From NCBI RefSeq assembly GCF_002288925.2, contig NW_022098043.1, positions 4,694,251 to 4,758,250 of the forward strand: DNA of 64,000 nucleotides, read 5' to 3'. This document shows positions 12,432-24,417 of the stretch, piece after piece. The notes under the pieces were generated by a model. The model searched no databases. It was given only the letters and a program-made list of their open reading frames with translations, and was not told the DNA's origin. A program made the translations under genes and the position numbers. Each line of letters starts with the position of its first letter. Positions within the stretch are counted from its first letter, which is position 1. The stretch is from Delphinapterus leucas. Lineage: Eukaryota; Chordata; Mammalia; Artiodactyla; Monodontidae.

Positions 12432-12600
12432 GGGGCTTCTCTGGTGGCGCAGTGGTTGAGAGTCTGCCTGCCGATGCAGGGGACACGGGTTCGTGCCCCG
12501 GTCCGGGAGGATCCCACATGCCGCGGAGCGGCTGGGCCCCGTGAGCCATGGCCACTAAGCCTGCGCGTCCGGAGCCTGTGCTCCGCAACGGGAGAGGCCA
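12432..12600 (+). mobile_element. CHR SINE, young cetacean type, cut by gap
   Basis: Head GGGGCTTCTCTGGTGGCGCAG and the usual body up to GGGAGAGGCCA, after which the N run begins. The tail is missing from the assembly. Confidence 0.92.
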
Positions 12601-12700
12601 NNNNNNNNNNNNNNNNNNNNNNNNNNNNNNNNNNNNNNNNNNNNNNNNNNNNNNNNNNNNNNNNNNNNNNNNNNNNNNNNNNNNNNNNNNNNNNNNNNNN
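12601..12700. other. Assembly gap (100 N)
   Basis: Exactly 100 N stand inside a young CHR SINE, which suggests that the assembly broke at the repeat. The real gap length is unknown, since 100 is a common placeholder. Confidence 0.99.
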
Positions 12701-12849
12701 AGATTTTCTGTTTGTCTCAAGTTCCTTCCTCCAACCTCTAAAAAAAAAGAAAATCAGAGCACAAGAAACAATCCTTCACCTGACTTAAAAAAAAAAATTC
12801 TTAGAATGTTACACCTTCATTTCCTGTTTTCTACCTTCATTTTGGGGTA

Positions 12850-13260
12850 ACTTTTTCTTTTGATATAATGTCAAACAGAAAAGTTGTAAGAATAGTATAA
12901 GGAATTCCTGTGTACCCTTTTCCTGTATACAATTACTTACATTTTTGTCTATTTTAAAAATCATTCTCTCATTTTAATACATATACATTTTTCCCCAAAC
13001 CGTTGAGACTAAGATAGGGTATGCCCCCTTTACTCCCAAATACTTCAGTGTATAAGAATAAGATCATTTTCTTATACAACCTACAGTTCAATTATCAAAA
13101 CCAAGTACTTTAACATTGATATAATATTTTTATCTAAATCAGAGTCGATTTTCACATTTTGTCAGTTATCCCCTATAATACCTTTATAGGTATTTTCCCT
13201 TCAATTTTTTTACATTATTGTTAAATTATTTGCCTTTTGTCCCAAGATATTTCAATAATC
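12850..13260 (-). repeat. L1M 3' end
   Basis: GGAATTCCTGTGTACCCTTTTCC followed by AATTATCAAAACCAAGTACT are the reverse of a common L1M 3' UTR. Confidence 0.6.
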
Positions 13261-13384
13261 TTTATATTATTGCTATATGTTCTTCACTTATACAGTAGTG
13301 TATATTTGATACAGCTTAAAAGGATGGATTAATGAAATACCATAGTAACTGCAAACAAGTTTGAACAATATTTAAATATATCTC

Positions 13385-13600
13385 AGAAAGATTCAGGCTC
13401 CATAATCAGATTCCTCTAGATTTAAACTCTGTCCCCTGTATTCTATGTTAGGTAAATTACTTTGCCTCCCTTTCTCTTTCCTCAACTATAAAATGGGGGT
13501 GATAATAATAATTCTTATCCAATAACGATGTTAGAAGTGTTAAATGAGAGAATACATGCTGGGTGCTCAGAATAATGCTTTGTATATAGTTGGTGGTCGA
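13385..13600 (+). repeat. MIR-like SINE
   Basis: CTCAACTATAAAATGGGGGTGATAATAA and the following AATGAGAGAATACATGC are the MIR core and 3' part. Confidence 0.6.
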
Positions 13601-13900
13601 TAACTAATTATTTTTACATAGGCACAATCTATGTCAATGTATTGTTGGGTCGAAAGGATCCCAATAATATCAGAACCTTCGGTGGAACTTATATTAAAAT
13701 AACAAAATGAGAAAAATGCACACCCAAATGATCTAATTCCAAGCAACAACAAGGATACAAAAATAAAACTAACACTTTGTATCATTTCAAGAAAACTGTT
13801 CAGTCGCAGATCTATCAATAAAATCAGCTCCAGAGCAACCACTGGTAGTAGTAATATAGCTCCAGTATGAAATCATTTAAAGATTTAAAAACAGAGAGCT

Positions 13901-14118
13901 GGGCTTCCCTGGTGGCGCAGTGGTTGAGAGTCCGCCTGCCGATGCAGGAGATGTGGGTTCGTGCCCCGGTCCGGGAGGATCCCACATGCCGCGGAGCGGA
14001 TGGGCCCGGGAGCCATGGCCGCTGAGCCTGTGCGTCCGGAGCACGCTCCGCAACAGGAGAGGCCACAACAGTGAGAGGCCCGCGTACCGCAAAAAAAAAA
14101 AAACAAAAAAACAAAAAC
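13901..14118 (+). mobile_element. CHR SINE, young cetacean type
   Basis: Full young element with an A-rich tail. The target repeat CAGAGAGCT occurs at 13892-13900 and 14121-14129. Confidence 0.93.
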
Positions 14119-14159
14119 CCCAGAGAGCTAACTGAGAAAAGGCCATGGTGCACTTTTTA

Positions 14160-16600
14160 AGGGCCTCAAAGAATTTTATGTTGTAATTCAGTGCACACAG
14201 TATTAGAGATGTTGTCTTTCATATGACGGTTCTCTTGCTAAAGGCCTGCCATGAGATTTTTTTTGGATATAGCTTAAGTCAACATCATCAACCATTTCAC
14301 AATTTTCTGACATCATAAATGCAGCCAGATTTGGACAGAGAGATATGATCAGAGTCAACCAGTGGAAAAGACAATCCTAGCACCTCTGTAAAGAAATCAT
14401 CTTATAAGGTAACTCAGCTGGTACTTAAGAAGTTGTTTGGTTTTATTAAGGAACAGAAAAAAATTTACAGAAGTATACAGCCTCTATGCTGATATTACTG
14501 GAGTTGTTGCTAACTCTGCCTCACTGCAACTCCTAAAAGGCTAACCTGTCCCTCAGTTTACTAACTCAGGGAAACACTGATTGGAAAGGGCTGAACCAAT
14601 ATCCACCAGCTTTTGTAAGCCAAGGTCTGTGCTGACCAGGGTTTAGCATCACCTGCAGCACGGAGGTAGCTTCTGGCGAATTGTTTCTTCATGGAAATAT
14701 CACACGAGTGGAAAACTCCAAGTGGCATGATCCTCTGCTCTGCTACAAGCCTAGTGACGGAAGTAATCCATCAGGGGAAAATGTCAAGCACATGGATTTG
14801 ACTCTGCATTTTAAATTCCGATCAGGAAAAGGTAAATTCCTCCTCCTCCTCCAGGATTAAAAAAATAATAATTTTTCAAAATAGTATGCTTCTCAACTTG
14901 GCGCGTATTTAAAATACCTTAGCTAGATGCGCTTTGTTACGTTTTGATGTGCTCAAAATGCTATTGATCAATACTGGAAGCAAACAAAATACCCCATTTC
15001 CAGCTCTACAAGTGCCCTGCTGAATAACCTTGGAACAGTCACATGGCTTTTTGTATTACATTTGTCCTCTCAATATAAAATGAGGAAGATACTCACAGAT
15101 GCTGTTGAACTACTAAATACCTTTTAAAAACGTCTAAATTATAAATTTAGACTAAATTCCTTTTTTAAAAAAAACCCTCTGGATTGTCAATGTGGGGGTT
15201 CTGAATAGCTATCCTATAAGCCTCTATCTCCCACTTCCTCCCCACTCACTACTTTTAGGTAGAATCTTACTACTTTTTAGTAGCTGTGGTATGAAAAAAA
15301 AAATGGTGCAACAGTAAAGATGAAAATTAGACTTTTGAATTTTGTATGTTTCAATGACCTATGCCCTCTTTTCACATTTGTCAGAACAAATGAAAATAAC
15401 AGGTTTTAAAGAATAATTGAAGTAGAGATGTAAAGACTGATGCTATTTGTTTCGCTGTATGTAATTCATTTCCTCTCACTATAACCTCTACATTCTAGGA
15501 GAAAAGTGGAGATCCACTGTCTGACCTCCACCTTCTGTAGCTCTTTGGGTCTAAATAACAAACGGTATTGAACTTTAGACCTCCCATTATTTCACAGGTT
15601 TCAGCCTAATAGATTTCCAAATCACACTATTTTTCATGATGTTTTGCCTAAGTCTTTCAACCAACATATCCTCTAGTACCATACAAAATTTGTACTCATT
15701 TGTAATCCTTAACATGAACACGTTTAAAAGTTTTACAGACGTTACAATTCAATAGTGGGACAAATCTTGTTTTCCTGAAAAGCACTGAAATCTCTTCCCA
15801 CGCTAAGAAAGAAAAGTTTTGCCAACATGGTAAAACATAAAGCTGACAGCGTGGCTAAAGAAGGGGCTCTGAGTTTTCAGGCCTTTCACTGTCTTCCTGC
15901 ATCAAAAATCCATTTCTAGAAAACCAATATAATATCCCCACCAAAAAGCACGAATTTAGCTGATACACAAACATCTGTATTCTGAGTCTCAGTATTGTGT
16001 GTTTTTATAATTTAGTATTTTGAATCAGAGCTAATGAAACAGTCTTAAAATTAATCACTTTAAATCCTATGTAATCACAGCTACAAATAAGTCAATCGCT
16101 TATGAAATTGTACATCTGAGACTTCTATGAAATACAGAGACTTCTATTAAAAGTTCGAATAAATGTGGTGTGCTAGGTAACTTTCAACAAGAAGGAGCAA
16201 ACACTTCTGGCTTTGAGCACTGCACTAAAACAACACTTTAAATAATCCTAGTTTGCATCTGCAACACGGATCTGAACTGCTCCCTGCAGCAGACTCCTAA
16301 TCCCTGAAGGAGATGATCAGATTTTGCACGGAAGCTGGGACGAAGCAACCTGAAAACGGACCACTACTGCTCTATTGGTCCAGGCAGCAGATGGAAGCAG
16401 ACAGACAAGTTTCAAGAAGTTATCGAATAGGTAATGCGATCGTTACCCGCGCATCACGGAGGAAGGAGAGCAAGAAAAAAGGAGGGGCTTCCAACTTCTG
16501 GTCGCCCCTGGACTGCACCCTTCTGCCTTCAGGAGCACGTTGGCTCTGTCAGCTTTTCAAAAAGTCAAACAGCTGTTGGGAGAGAGAACATTTTTCTTGG
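14160..16600 (-). other. RCAN3: RCAN3 intron 1, right part
   Basis: I see no repeat family or gene in this 2.4-kb stretch. It is AT-rich until the CpG island starts. Confidence 0.5.
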
Positions 16601-16849
16601 TTTTGTTTTCCAAGACACGACCCCAGAGCTGTCAGAGAAGAGCCTGGACGCCAGAGGGGCTGGACCCGGAAGGCAAAGGCGCAGCATCTCTGGGGTCTCG
16701 GGCACAGGAGCGCCCACCCCTCCCGGCACCTGCGGACAGTTTCTTTTTTTAACTTGCCACACCCAGTGCCCCCCATCCTACCGAGAGCCGGGGGCAGTGC
16801 CTGCTCGGAGAGGCGGGCGCCGGCCCCACCCTGCGAAGGGGAGACTCAC

Positions 16850-17110
16850 CTGCTCGCGTGGCCGCCGCAGGCAGGCAGGCAGGCAAGGAGAGGCCGGGGC
16901 GGCCGGACGGGCTACGCGGGAGACGGGGCGCCGCGAGGGGCCGCGCTTGGGGAGACGCGGCGGGCGGTCGCCGCGGTACAGTCTGCTAGGTGCCCGCTGC
17001 CCAGAGCCTAGCTGCCACGCCCTCGACGTCCGCGGGAGCGGCCGCCTCCGCCTGGGCGCGAGCCGCGTCCTGTAGAGCGAGGCCGTCGGCGTCGCGCGCG
17101 CGCGCGCGCC
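16850..17110 (-). other. RCAN3: Probable non-coding first exon of RCAN3
   Basis: On the minus strand a strong donor, GAGCAG then GTGAGT, ends an exon at 16850 inside the CpG island. This is the expected place for the untranslated RCAN3 exon 1, spliced to the acceptor at 9603. The right boundary (transcription start) is not determined and is only a guess from GC content. The long open frames on both strands here are the usual effect of high GC. Confidence 0.6.
16868..16886 (+). repeat. GCAG tetranucleotide repeat
   Basis: GCAGGCAGGCAGGCAGGCAA lies in the proposed first exon of RCAN3, about 20 bp from its donor. Confidence 0.7.
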
Positions 17111-17112
17111 CG
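17090..17112. repeat. CG dinucleotide run in promoter
   Basis: A run of alternating CG lies in the CpG island. Such runs can adopt Z-DNA and are often variable in length. Confidence 0.7.
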
Positions 17113-17207
17113 GTCCCGCGCGGCTCCGCCCCCCCCCCTCCCCACCTCCGGCGAGCTCTCGCGGCGCAGGCGCCCGGTGTCGACCGCCCGGCGGGGGCGC
17201 GCGGGGC

Positions 17208-17212
17208 CCAAT
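17208..17212 (+). promoter_or_regulatory. CCAAT box in CpG island
   Basis: CCAAT within GGGGCCCAATAGCC on the plus strand, a possible NF-Y site about 360 bp upstream of the proposed RCAN3 exon 1 donor. Confidence 0.35.
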
Positions 17213-17477
17213 AGCCGGCAGGAAGCGGCCCGCCCTTCGCGTGCGGCCTTGGGGCCGGGGCGGGAGCCTGGCTGCGCGCTCGCACTTGACCTGCATCCGG
17301 GTTTTCTTGTTCCGCGCAGGTGAGGGGCTTGGGCGGTCTAGCTGGGGAGGGGGCTTTAGGTGCCCCCGACGGCGGGACCTTTGGCGATCTTCTGGTCTTG
17401 CACCGTGACCAGAAATGGCTTATCTCCTTTTCTTGCTTGGTCCCATTCAGTCGGTGGCAAGAATAGTTAGTAGCAAT

Positions 17478-17700
17478 ATAATGAACATTTACTGAGGGCT
17501 AGTTACTATGTACACTGCAACGTGTGCTTTGCAGGATTTACCTCATTTAACCTCACAACCAGTGAACCGAACATTATTATCCTCCTTTTATAGATGAAGA
17601 GGGCTTCCATGTGCTTAATTCCCCAAGGCGAGACAGCAAGTTCGGTGGTTGAGCTATAGGTTGCGTCCGGGTGATGACTCCTTGTCCTGGGCTCTGAACC
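17478..17700 (-). repeat. MIR-like SINE
   Basis: ACATTTACTGAGGGCTAGTTAC, then TTATTATCCTCCTTTTATAGATG, is a reversed MIR core. Confidence 0.6.
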
Positions 17701-17799
17701 ACGGTGGGCTTCTGCTGCAGCCGCCGCCTCCTCCAACCCCCCCGCAACTCCCCCTCCACCTCCTCTTCATCGTATGTACAATCCTAATAATATTTACAT

Positions 17800-19020
17800 T
17801 TCTAATGTTTTATTCCCCGTTTGCAAAACACTTTTCACCGCACAGTCTTCCTTGATTCTCTCAGAAGCCTCTATTTCTTTTACAAATAGAAAGACCAATG
17901 GCCTGAGCTGTTCAATGAGTTGTCCAAAGTTACAGTGGTAGGACTGGGGCTTCCTTTGTCAGGTTATTTAAAAAAAAAAAAAAAATTTTTTTTCCAAGGC
18001 GTCTGAGCCAAGCTTGGAAGGGAGCCTGTGTTCACAGAGAGGGAAACAGAGGCACAGAACAGGAAAGGAATTTGACTTAAGGTGTGCAGTTAGAGGAAAA
18101 TCAGCTCTGATCTCCCACATAGTCCCCTCTGAGGCAAAGTGAAGCAAATTGAAGGTCAAAATCAAGGAAGCAGTGCCGTCAGGCACTTAGCCCCTGGGTC
18201 ATGGGACAGGAAGAAGGATTAAAGTGTGTAGAATACATCTAATCTCTGTTAGATTTAAACTAAGGAAACAGGATTGCATTATGGTCCCAATCATTCTTTA
18301 ACAATTGACCTGGCACCATCACAGAGATATGTCCAACGGATCACCCCTCTGACTTCCTGTTCATTGCTTGTGTTGTTTCTGTTGCTTCCAACCCTACTGC
18401 CCCTTGCGTCCCCCCAAGTTCTCCCTTTCATTCACTTAACAAATATTTATTGAGAGCCACTTCATGCGTTAAGGTCACCCTAAGAACCGCAGTTATTTTT
18501 CTTCTCTAAATTTCTCAAACACAGCAACTTCAGCAAAAATTGAGCTTTTAGGTCAAATGAATTTGGAAGTTGCTGCATTCGGTACCCCTGCATGGGGATT
18601 CATTAATGCATCTTAACACAGAAATGGCTCTGAGAAGTCCTAAAGTAAAAAGACTGGTTTAGCCTTGTTTAACTCAGGGTTTAGGCCTTGTGCTGGGTAC
18701 TAGGCTTACAGGGGTAAGGGCCATGCAAATCTATCCCTTCAGGAGCTCACAGGTAGGAGAGACAGATAAGCAAACAACTAACTATGACACAACTTTATAT
18801 GTACACTGATAGAGGCATTTGCAAAGTGCTGACAAAGCAGAGGAAGGATCGAGCAATTCTACCTGGAAAACTGAGGGAAGGCTTTGCATTAAGAGGATAT
18901 TTGAGTAGGATTTTTCTAGGTGGAGAATATGGAAAAGGACATTCCATAGAATAATGGCATATTTAGAGATATAAAGGTATGCCTTTATGTTGGTCTTTGG
19001 GATAAGTATTAAATATTATT
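17800..19020. other. Intergenic sequence with old repeats
   Basis: 18690-18990 resembles the same unnamed old repeat family as 11990-12330. The remainder is unassigned. Confidence 0.4.
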
Positions 19021-19039
19021 CAAGAGGTTTTGTTTTTGT

Positions 19040-20400
19040 TTTTTTTGCATGCAATATACCACTCAAACGGGATTAAACAGCAAATGGAATTCATTACCTC
19101 ATGTAACGCAGAAAAGTTGTGGGCTTCAAGCATGGCTGGATCTAAGGGCTTAAAAGTATGACATCAGGATTTGATCTCCATTTCTTAACTCTGTTTTCCT
19201 TCGTGTTGACTTCTTTCTCAGGCTGCCTTTCCCCATGAGATAGCAGAATGGCTGCTAACAACTTCGCATCATATCCTTACCATTAGAGAGTTTCTTTTCT
19301 TCAGTGCTGTCAACAAAAGTCCCAGGACTGCATCTCGTTGGTCTAACTTGGGTTACTTGTGCATCATTAAGCCACTCTCTTCAGAAGGGGCGTGGACTAT
19401 TCTGATAGCCCAGACCTGGGTCATGTGCTAACCTCTGGAGTAGCTCTTAAATCTCATGGACTGAGAATTGGGGAAACGTGGCTTCCTGTGTGACCAAAAA
19501 TTTTCTCTTGGTCCCTTTATCTACTCTACATTTTTTTCTACCTGATTTGTGCCTTAGGAGATACCAGCATGGACTGCTTCAATGGGTCCCTAGTTCTCTG
19601 GCTTACAGTTGAATTTATCCATAGAAGACATTGGAAGCGTGCAGAGGATTGGAGGAGGATGAAGTTAGGCCCCTTCCGCAGGCCCTTTCCCTTCTGGGTC
19701 ACTGCATGTTGGCCACATACCTCTGTTGAGTCGTCTGTCTAGTGCCCCTCTTCATACAGGTCTCTCCTAGCTCTGGTAGAGTCTCCCTTCTCTTGGCCTA
19801 GAGGTGGTAGTAGCTCCCTACTGCTGGCAGCCTCAGAGTTTCATCCTATCATTCCTTCTTGTTTCCCTCAACCCTGCCCACACATTTGTATATAACCTTT
19901 ACCAAACTCAGCTCAGATTAACCTTCTGCAGGAACCCTGACGGTTACCTTCACCAAAGGTAATTCAAGTTTTTATTACCGAAAGAAAGGGAAATGTGTAA
20001 AGAGCAGGCAACAGGCGATAAGATAGCAATACTGATTTGGTAGAGCTATTACAATAAGGCAGGCCAGAGATGACAGTGGCTTGGACAAGGGTTATAGGAA
20101 AGGAAGTGGTGAAAAATAGTATGTTCCTGGTGAAATTTAAAGGCAAAGTTAACAAAACTTACTGATGAATTATATGTAAGTTTTGAGCATGAGAGAGGAG
20201 TTGGGATAGAAGCAGCTGGAAGACACAGGTCTGGAGCCTAGGAGTGGGCTCAAACCAAGCATAGTGATTTTGGAAGGAGGTGTGCAGGGTAGTTGAAATC
20301 ATTAGCTCAGGTGAGATGACCTCAGAGGAACAGGTGGAAAAGAAACACAAAAAGGGCAAAGGGCCGAATCCAGAACAACATCAATCTTTTCATGGTGGGC
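19040..20400. other. Intergenic sequence, unnamed old repeat
   Basis: 19040-19480 has CATGGCTGGATCTAAGGGC, a motif I know from an abundant mammalian repeat but cannot name. Nothing coding was found to 20400. Confidence 0.4.
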
Positions 20401-20404
20401 AGGG

Positions 20405-20530
20405 GGAGAGGTGCCATCTTATATCTATCAACTAGGTTGTGAGCAACTTAAGAACAAGAATGGAATCTTCCACATCTTCCCTCTTACATTGTGCCCACGG
20501 TGTATAAGTGCTTGTTATGAACGAACTTCA
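20405..20530 (+). repeat. L2 fragment
   Basis: TTGTGAGCAACTTAAGAACA and CCACGGTGTATAAGTGCTTG match the end of L2. Confidence 0.5.
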
Positions 20531-20837
20531 CGTAGTTTTATATTTCTAACACTCCCTCCCTCTCCTCTTCATCATTGTGAGGTTTGAGTTACAGGCAGAG
20601 AAAAAAAGAGAGAGAAGTTGATCCCTTGTGACTCAATCCATTGAAACCTATGCCAAGGTTGATAAGCATTTTTGCTGTCCTGAAAAACTCAAGTAGAACT
20701 CATCAGATAAGGCTACAGATCCTGAGCAGCTCATCTCTTACCTTGGAGGAGAATTTCCAGACGGATGATTTCATTTCAGATTTTGTTATTCTTATCTGAG
20801 TAGACTTAAAAGTCAATACTTTAAAAAGTCCTTATTA

Positions 20838-21146
20838 GGGACTTCCCTGGTGGCGCAGTCGTTAAGAATCCGCCTGCTAATGCAGGGGACACGGGTTCGA
20901 GCTCTGGTCAGGGAAGATCCCACATGCCGCGGAGCAGCTAAGCCCGTGAGCCACAAATACTGAGCCCACGTGCCACAACTACTGAAGCCCGTGTGCCCTA
21001 GAGCCGGTACTCCTCAACAAGAGAAGCCACTGCAATGAGAAGCCTGCGCAGGGCAAGAAAGAGTAGCCCCTGCTCGCCGCAACTAGAGAAAGCCCGTGCG
21101 CAACAATGAAGACCCAACGCAGCCAAAAATAAATAAATAAATTTAT
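20838..21146 (+). mobile_element. Long CHR SINE
   Basis: Older full-length element with repeated CACAACTACTGAAGCCCG units and an AAATAAATAAATA tail. The target repeat AAAAAGTCCTTATTAG lies on both sides (20823-20838 and 21147-21162). Confidence 0.93.
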
Positions 21147-21159
21147 AAAAAGTCCTTAT

Positions 21160-21720
21160 TAGGTTTGTGCTATGGAATTAATAGAAATGATAAAAGATCT
21201 CCATCTCACACTCCAGTGTTGCTGGTGGAATGTAAAAGGAGACAACCAATTTTGGGGAACTTTTGCCAGTTTTTCAAGCTAAGTGTACATCTACCCTGTG
21301 GCTCGGAAATTCAACTCCTAGTTATATATTCACAAAAAATGTCAGCAAATATCCCCCCAAAGGGGGAGGGGTTGTACAAGAATGCTTTTAACATCTTTAT
21401 TCATTCATAATATGCACAAACTGGGAATATTATAAATGTTCATCAAAAGAAGAATGGATAAGCAAACTATGGTATATTCCAACAATGGAATACTACACAG
21501 CCATAAAAAGAATAAACTACTGATACACATAACAGCATAAATAAATCTCAAAAAACTGTTGGGCGAAAAGAAGGCAGACACCGAAGAGTTATAGATGTAT
21601 GATTCCATTTACATGAAGTTAAATAAAAGGCCAAACTAACCTATGGTAATGAGCATCAGAATAGTGGTTGCATCTGAAGGATGGAGATTGACTGGAAAGG
21701 GGTACAAAAGAACATTCAGG
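21160..21720 (+). repeat. L1M 3' end
   Basis: TGGAATACTACACAGCCATA, GATTCCATTTACATGAAGTT and AGTGGTTGCATCTGAAGGAT are the plus-strand 3' end of an older L1. The SINE at 20838 sits at its edge. Confidence 0.7.
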
Positions 21721-21954
21721 GAACATTCACATTTATTGGATTTCTACTATTTGCCCAGCACTGTTCTAGGCATTGAGAAGATAGTGGTGAACAAAACAGA
21801 CCATGTCCCTGCTTTTATACAGATCTAAGTTCTTTTCATTGGCTGCGTAGCATCAATGCACTTTAAATAGAAAAAAGTGGCCTTTCTTTAAATATAATCA
21901 ATGACAAGTCTGAGGAACTTTCTTCTCCATTTTTTTAGTTGCTGGTGGGAAGGC

Positions 21955-22150
21955 AGCAAAATACAATGGAAAGAGCATGGGCTTCAGGAAGTCAGCTCCA
22001 CCATCACTGGCGGTGTGATCTGCGAGCAGTTTCTTTAAACCCACTGAACCTCACTTTTCCAGTCTGTTGAATGACAGTGATGATATCTGCACTGCAGGGT
22101 TGTTTTCTAAAGAGCTAGACCCATTACAGATGCTCAGTAAACATTAGTTG
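21955..22150 (+). repeat. MIR-like SINE
   Basis: TGGAAAGAGCATGGGCTTCAGG followed by TCATCACTGGCGGTGTGATC-like MIR core and GATGCTCAGTAAACATTAG. Confidence 0.65.
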
Positions 22151-22559
22151 GGTTATTATCAGTTTACAAGTAAATGTTATTCAAGGCAGCAATGTGTTAC
22201 CTCCCTTGCAGCTAGGCATAAATTAATTTTGCCTAGTGAGATATGAGCAAAAGGAAGCTGACTTAGCTGGGAGAGGTACCCTGTGCACTTCTACTGTTCC
22301 TCTTTCTTCTAGCCTGCAATATGAATATGATAGCTGGAGCTCCAGCAGGCATTTTGGACCAGGAGGTAACCTTGAAGATGGAAGCCACATGCTGGGGTGG
22401 TGGATCCGAAAGATGTGGATCCAGGATCCCTTGTGACACTGGAGCTGTCATACCAGCCCTGGGTTGCCTGTATCCAGACTGCCTTTACCTAGGAGAGAAA
22501 TATTCTTCTATACTGTTAGGTGTCTGTTGCAGCCAAACCTGATCCCAAATGATATACCT

Positions 22560-22790
22560 TGTGAATGACCCACAGTTCCCTATGCTACTTTTCATGGCAT
22601 CTATCACAGTTGTATTTAAGAGAATAATTATGCAGTTACTGATTTAATGGCCTAAGCCCGTTTCTAGAATGGGGGCAGGGAGTAGTTCCATGGGGGCAGG
22701 GAGTAGTCTGTTCACTGATAAATCTCCAGCTCCTATAACAATATCTGGTTCTGGTATATAGTAGGTGCTCAATAAATCTGGAAGAGAGAA
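22560..22790 (+). repeat. L2 fragment with a 20-bp tandem duplication
   Basis: Ends with TAGTAGGTGCTCAATAAAT. The block GGGGGCAGGGAGTAG is present twice in direct repeat at 22672-22708. Confidence 0.6.
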
Positions 22791-22881
22791 AGGGAGGGAG
22801 GAAACAGAGCTGCTTCTGATCGTGAGAGAGATCACCTCATGAGAGAACACACACTGAGGAAGGAAGAGGTCTGAAGATGGA

Positions 22882-22932
22882 AGCCTGCCTGCCTGCCTGC
22901 CAATTGGTCTCTGTCTCTGTCTCTCTGTCTCA
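22882..22932 (+). repeat. CCTG and CTCTGT simple repeats
   Basis: GCCTGCCTGCCTGCC followed closely by GTCTCTGTCTCTGTCTCTCTGTC. Confidence 0.8.
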
Positions 22933-23238
22933 AAGGCTCATAGAACCCAGGCATATTAGATATTTAAATTCACGGCCTACCACACACTCTAGATCTCCTA
23001 TGGGATTTGCCTTGTAGATGACACCTTTTCCTGAAGAGGCTTTAATAGCCCAGCCTCCCTGGTAACACCCTCATTTATCTCCTCTTCCTGGAAAATCAGT
23101 CATTCCCCAAAGAAGAGAGTTACAACAGGATCCAAGAGCCGGCTGGGAAGGGGGGAAGCTTCTTACCAGCACCATTGGTTGGGAGATGAGTGATGTCGAT
23201 TTTTTATACTTAAAATTTCTCATTATAAAAACTAGATT

Positions 23239-23452
23239 TGGGACTTCCCTGGTGGCGCAGTGGTTGAGAGTATGCCTGCCGATGCAAGGGACACGGGTTC
23301 GTGCCCCGGTCCGCGAGGATCCCACGTGCTGCGGAGCGACTGGGCCCGTGAGCCATGGCTGCTGAGCCTGCATGTCCAGAGCCTGTGCTCCGCAACGGGA
23401 GAGGCCACAACAGTGAGAGGCCCGCGTACCGCAAAAATAAATAAATAAATAA
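23239..23452 (+). mobile_element. CHR SINE, young cetacean type
   Basis: Typical head and body, with an AAAATAAATAAATAAATA tail instead of pure A. Confidence 0.93.
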
Positions 23453-23959
23453 AATAACCTAGGTTTTTATGGATAATTTGAAAACAAAAGGATAAATAAG
23501 AAAATTAAAATCACTTATAACCCCATGATCTAGAGATTATTCAATATTTTGGTATATTTCCTTCCAAACTTTTTTGTAAGATGAGGTATATCAGTGCCTT
23601 CTGAAGCCTGGATGCTGTGTAAGATTTCATCCAGTTATGTTCCTCTAAATTACGAAGAATCAGTCCTATTTGCCTGCAGACTCAGAGGCTGCAGAATTCA
23701 CTGCAGATGAGTTCAAGAGCAGCAGGGCTACTCCACGCTGGAAGGAGCCGCTCTTTAAATGTTGCATTTCTTGGATTTGTTAGGAGGAGATATTATTTCC
23801 TGATTAATTTGGGCTGCAGATGGGTGGAGGATAATAAGAGCTAGAAGACCATCATCAGGAGAGGGGGTGGGGCACAGAAAAGAAAGGAAGAAAATGGAAC
23901 ATTAAGAATAGGCAGCTGCATGAATAGCCCAGGAATTCAAATTATCTTGATTTTTCTTG

Positions 23960-24144
23960 ACTCTCAGGGTTTGATCAGGAGACAGAAGTCACACTAGTGA
24001 TTTGAACAGAAAGAATTTAATATAAAGAATTGTTACCTACATATAAAGCTATTCACTAGTAACTAAACAGGTAAAAAAAAGGGATCACAGAGGTAGCAAC
24101 TGCAGGAAGCAGGATGAAAGGAACCAACAGAAGAGGTTTAATTA
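23960..24144. repeat. Unnamed old repeat, left part
   Basis: CACTAGTGATTTGAACAGAAAG is a motif known from a common mammalian repeat. A likely continuation lies at 25290-25590 (CAGATTCAGCTGCTGCTGCG), so the element seems to be split by later insertions. Confidence 0.4.
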
Positions 24145-24417
24145 TTAAAACTTAGAAGATAAGAGGATATTCAGCCATAAAAAGGAATGAAGCACAGATC
24201 CATGCTACAACTTCGATGAACTGTGAAAACGTTATGCTAAGTGAAAGAAACCAGTCACACTAGTCCACATATTGCACGATTCCATTCATGTCAAAGTCCA
24301 AAACAGAGAAATCTACAGAGACAGAAGATAGCTTCGAGGCTGCCAGTGGCTGGGAGGGTGGGTATAGGGAGTATAGGAAATATGGGTGGGGGGGAGTGTG
24401 ATAGCTGCAGGGTACAG
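24145..24417 (+). repeat. L1M 3' end, first half
   Basis: CATAAAAAGGAATGAAGCACAG and AGGCTGCCAGTGGCTGGGAG are the plus-strand L1M 3' end. The sequence breaks off at 24417 and its continuation (GGTGATGAAAATGTTCT) is at 25118. Confidence 0.7.

Larger units (their letters stand above)
16620..17420. promoter_or_regulatory. RCAN3: CpG island promoter of RCAN3, possibly bidirectional
   Basis: About 800 bp are very rich in C+G and in CpG, in contrast to AT-rich flanks. They contain GC boxes (GGGGCGG near 17255, CCGCCCC near 17127), a CCAAT box at 17208-17212 and a (CG) run near 17090-17111. There is no TATA box. A plus-strand donor GCGCAG then GTGAGG at 17314-17325 suggests a divergent transcript. 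In human a non-coding RCAN3 antisense gene is known at this promoter, so this may be its equivalent. Confidence 0.8.

Noticed and set aside
16313..17296. Several open frames of 70-232 codons on both strands at the CpG island
   Set aside because: High GC removes stop codons by chance. The frames overlap each other on both strands and show no domain. The region is better explained as promoter and untranslated first exon.
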